DNA of 64,000 bases from Struthio camelus (lineage: Eukaryota; Chordata; Aves; Struthioniformes; Struthionidae): positions 197,898,247 to 197,962,246 of the forward strand of contig NC_090942.1 of assembly GCF_040807025.1 (NCBI RefSeq), read 5' to 3'. Position numbers and translations under genes: made by a program. Below, one piece after another: positions 61,371 through 64,000 of the stretch. The notes below the pieces were generated by a model, which saw only the letters and a program-made list of their open reading frames with translations, was not told where the DNA came from and searched no databases. How positions within the stretch are numbered: the stretch's first letter is position 1; every line of letters begins with the position of its first letter.

Positions 61371-64000
61371 CAACAGTAGCAGCACATTGCAGCTCTGAGC
61401 TTCTGCATCATGTCTTTTCCTGGTGTTTAACAGGTTGTTAACCCACAGAACACATTGGAAAAATATATTTGATTGTAGCTGCCAACCATTCATTTCCCTC
61501 AAGCGTACCTGATGCTTAGTTTTCCTGGAAACTAAATGAAGCTGACTGGTCCTCTTTAGCTTGCTCCAGCACCAACTGCAAAAACGCTGCTCATTATCTC
61601 CAGTTCTTCCCTAGGATGCGGTAAGTCACTGCTAGATTTCTGCTGATGCTATTCCTCCTGGGTCTTCCTGCTCCACGGGGTTCCTAAAACAAGATCCATG
61701 TCACAGAGAGTATGTAGCCTAACTGGAAGGAATTTTAATTTGGGGGCAACTGTCAGTGGCTCTAACAACTATCCCTTTCAGCAAGGAATTAATGTCCTTA
61801 TTTTGAATGAAATGAACTGCAAAGGCCCGCTTCTTATGTAGCAGAGCGGATTGGACATGCTTCCACACATGAAGGTTTTTTGGTCGCCCTTGAAAAGTAC
61901 AGAGTGCTTTCCGAGACCAGAGAGAATTCAGCCTCTTGCAAATGAAGCTGCCACAGGACAGGGCATAGCTATGCAAGGAAAGAAAGTAAAAACAACATGG
62001 ATTTGGTTGGAAGGGTGGAGGTAATGCATTATTACTTCCTCACATTGATGCATGTTCACAAATGTTACAAAGCCATATGTTCTACTTGAAATTGCCACTT
62101 TAATCAGAATGTCTGTAGCAAATCCAGGACTTCAAGCTCATTCTTTCATTCTTCAAGCTCATCACGGCCAGTATTTGTCTGTAGTCCTCAGGGTAGGTGC
62201 TACTGTGAGCTCATGACCAAGGAGTGTTGCCTGCATATCCCTATTTTGTAGGAACCACGTGGCAAATTTCATTGTTAAGCTGTAAACAGACAAAAAGAAG
62301 CATCCTAGATCCACTCTTCTCTATGGCATCTTCCACTGTAAAGTTATGGTCCTTTGAGGCCTCATCTGTCCAAGGAACACTTTCAGAAAAGCTTCCAGTG
62401 TCTCTAACACCATTTCTGATCTACCAGTGATGATGACCTTTAGAAATGCTAATATTAATAAAACCATTTTCTTTCTCTCTTTTTGATTTTCAGGTCCCTA
62501 AAAATTTCCCAGGGTGTCAGAGATTCCGCCATAGAGGTGACAGACAGTCAGTTTGCTTGTCCTAATTCCTTTCATGGGCCCCTTAGATATAGTTCATAGC
62601 CATCTGGGGACCCATGAGCACAGCACGGGGCCCACTGTTTCGTGCGTTGCCGCGTTAAACACCGTCTCATTGAGTCTTACTCAGATTATGGGCAGCTCGC
62701 AAACTAGCTGCAGCCAGTGCTGCTCACATCAGCAGAGCTAAGGCACTATGAGCACATCAGTGTTTTATCTTCCTTTAGCATAAACAGGTTTGATGAGTAT
62801 GAGTCTTTCAGAAAAGATTTTTGCCCACTGGGTGTTAAATGTCTGTCTTTTTCTAATTGTCTGCTAATTGGCAAAGAAGCTAATCCCACTTATTATCAAA
62901 ATTCTTTCTCCAGAGAAAACTCAGCTGAAAGTTTCATAAGTTCTTTTTCCTCATCCCTATTAATTTAAAAAATCGTTCCAGTATCGTTTGGTAGCTATCA
63001 CCTAAGGACGTGTTCTGTTTGAGTTAATCGTGTCCTTCAAGGTTATCTGTGATCTGTTTGAAAGTGCCTTAGCCAGCATCTTGCTTTCTGTCTTAATTAG
63101 TTATTACTGCCCTAAAATTGTCACTTACCATAGGCATTTGTACTGACCTCTCAAATTAATATCACCCAAGAAATTGAAAGTGGAAGGAACCTATTCGGTC
63201 CCCTTTTCTATCCTCCTAAGTGTTATTCATGGTGTGTGGTAGAGAACCCAAGTGTAGGATATGATTAAGAGCACAGCAGTTAACTTGTCTTTGAAATGTA
63301 AATACAATTAATTAGTATACCTGCCTTCCCCCAGGATCTGTCCTTGTCTGCTTCTTCCTTCTTTCCTCTTTCTTCCCTTTGGTTAGACTATTCCTTCCCT
63401 TCCCACACAAGACTGAAAATAACATTTTATAGAGGGATTCCAAGTGGCAAAAAGAACAGAAAATTATTAATAGATTTCTCAAAATGTTTGCTTTACTAGC
63501 ATGCTGTTCAGTTCTCATTGTGACTAGGATTATGATAAGTGTCACGTCTCTAATTTAGCACATACAGATCATTTCACACGAACACACTATTGCAAGTTAA
63601 AAAAAAAAAAAAAAGAGTTCCAGTTTGCTTACAGAGTCATTTCATTTAAACCCATGTTGACAACAGTTAGCTACAGTGTCCACTCACTGGCTGTCACAAA
63701 CTTCCAAATAACAGTACTGCATTTAATTCAGTGAAGTAGAGAGTCCTGGGAAAGAAAACGTCTTAGGAGAAGCACTCGGCCATTTCCACTAAGCCTGCCA
63801 AGAGAGGGAGCAGTAGATCTTCATGTCCCAGCCCTCAACTGCCTAGACCCAAACTCTCCTATTTATATTTATAAATGTATACAGTGGCACGAAAGAAGGT
63901 TAAAAATACCCAAGAAAGGTATTTTAAAAGTAAGCCATGCCAGAGCTGTCATATTGGAATGCAAACAGGAAAGGCACCTTCTACAAAACCAGTCTTCTAG
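61371..64000. other. Distal 3' UTR or intergenic DNA
   Basis: No exon or transposon is recognised. A pyrimidine-rich tract (about 63335-63402) and an A16 run (63599-63614) occur. An 85-codon - strand frame at 61719-61976 is free of low complexity but matches nothing I know. Confidence 0.45.
63599..63614 (+). repeat. A16 homopolymer
   Basis: Sixteen consecutive A with no SINE or retrocopy body upstream. Confidence 0.95.

Overview
The window is vertebrate nuclear DNA, almost certainly from a bird. It has spliced exons with GT-AG borders, one GC-rich CpG island in otherwise AT-rich DNA, and no rRNA, tRNA or operon structure. Its recognisable repeats are chiefly CR1 LINEs, including two younger copies that end in the avian-type 3' octamer repeat (ATTCTGTG). 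It contains one protein-coding gene that I can support, and everything else is intron, flank or repeat.

The gene is TRMT9B (KIAA1456, putative tRNA methyltransferase 9B family), on the + strand. Three coding exons (38847-39000, 41493-41666 and 58710-59749) join in phase to give a 455-residue protein. It carries an AdoMet motif (DIGCGNGKY), a VIHHFST block and the conserved Trm9-type C-terminus. A CpG island at about 8860-9990 is the likely promoter and 5' noncoding exon, which makes the first intron nearly 29 kb long. The 3' UTR starts at 59750, with a first good poly(A) signal at 60022 and further candidates at 60769 and 61365.

Layout. 1-8860: 5' flank with an ancient CR1/L3-type LINE (836-2150), two LTR-like candidates (2155-2480 and 5770-6290) and a MIR/CORE-SINE-like remnant (8185-8500). 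8860-10300: CpG island with a G-quadruplex candidate and two octamer (POU-like) sites just downstream. 10300-38800: long intron 1 with a truncated antisense CR1 (15319-16308), an ancient LINE fragment (20570-20960), a small satellite-like duplication and simple repeats. 38804-41666: the first two coding exons. 41667-58709: intron 3, holding a long but broken sense-strand CR1 (45103-48771, with ORF1 esterase, ORF2 endonuclease and reverse transcriptase all recognisable) and two older LINE fossils (49560-50730 and 55330-56330). 58710-60050: final coding exon and proximal 3' UTR. 60050-64000: distal 3' UTR or intergenic DNA.

I did not find a new multi-gene system. The points most worth a second look are a histidine where Trm9-like enzymes usually have the adenine-contacting aspartate, a two-codon upstream ORF 15 nt before the TRMT9B start, a 40-bp AT palindrome exactly at the 5' truncation point of the long CR1, and a palindromic in-frame insertion in the antisense CR1.
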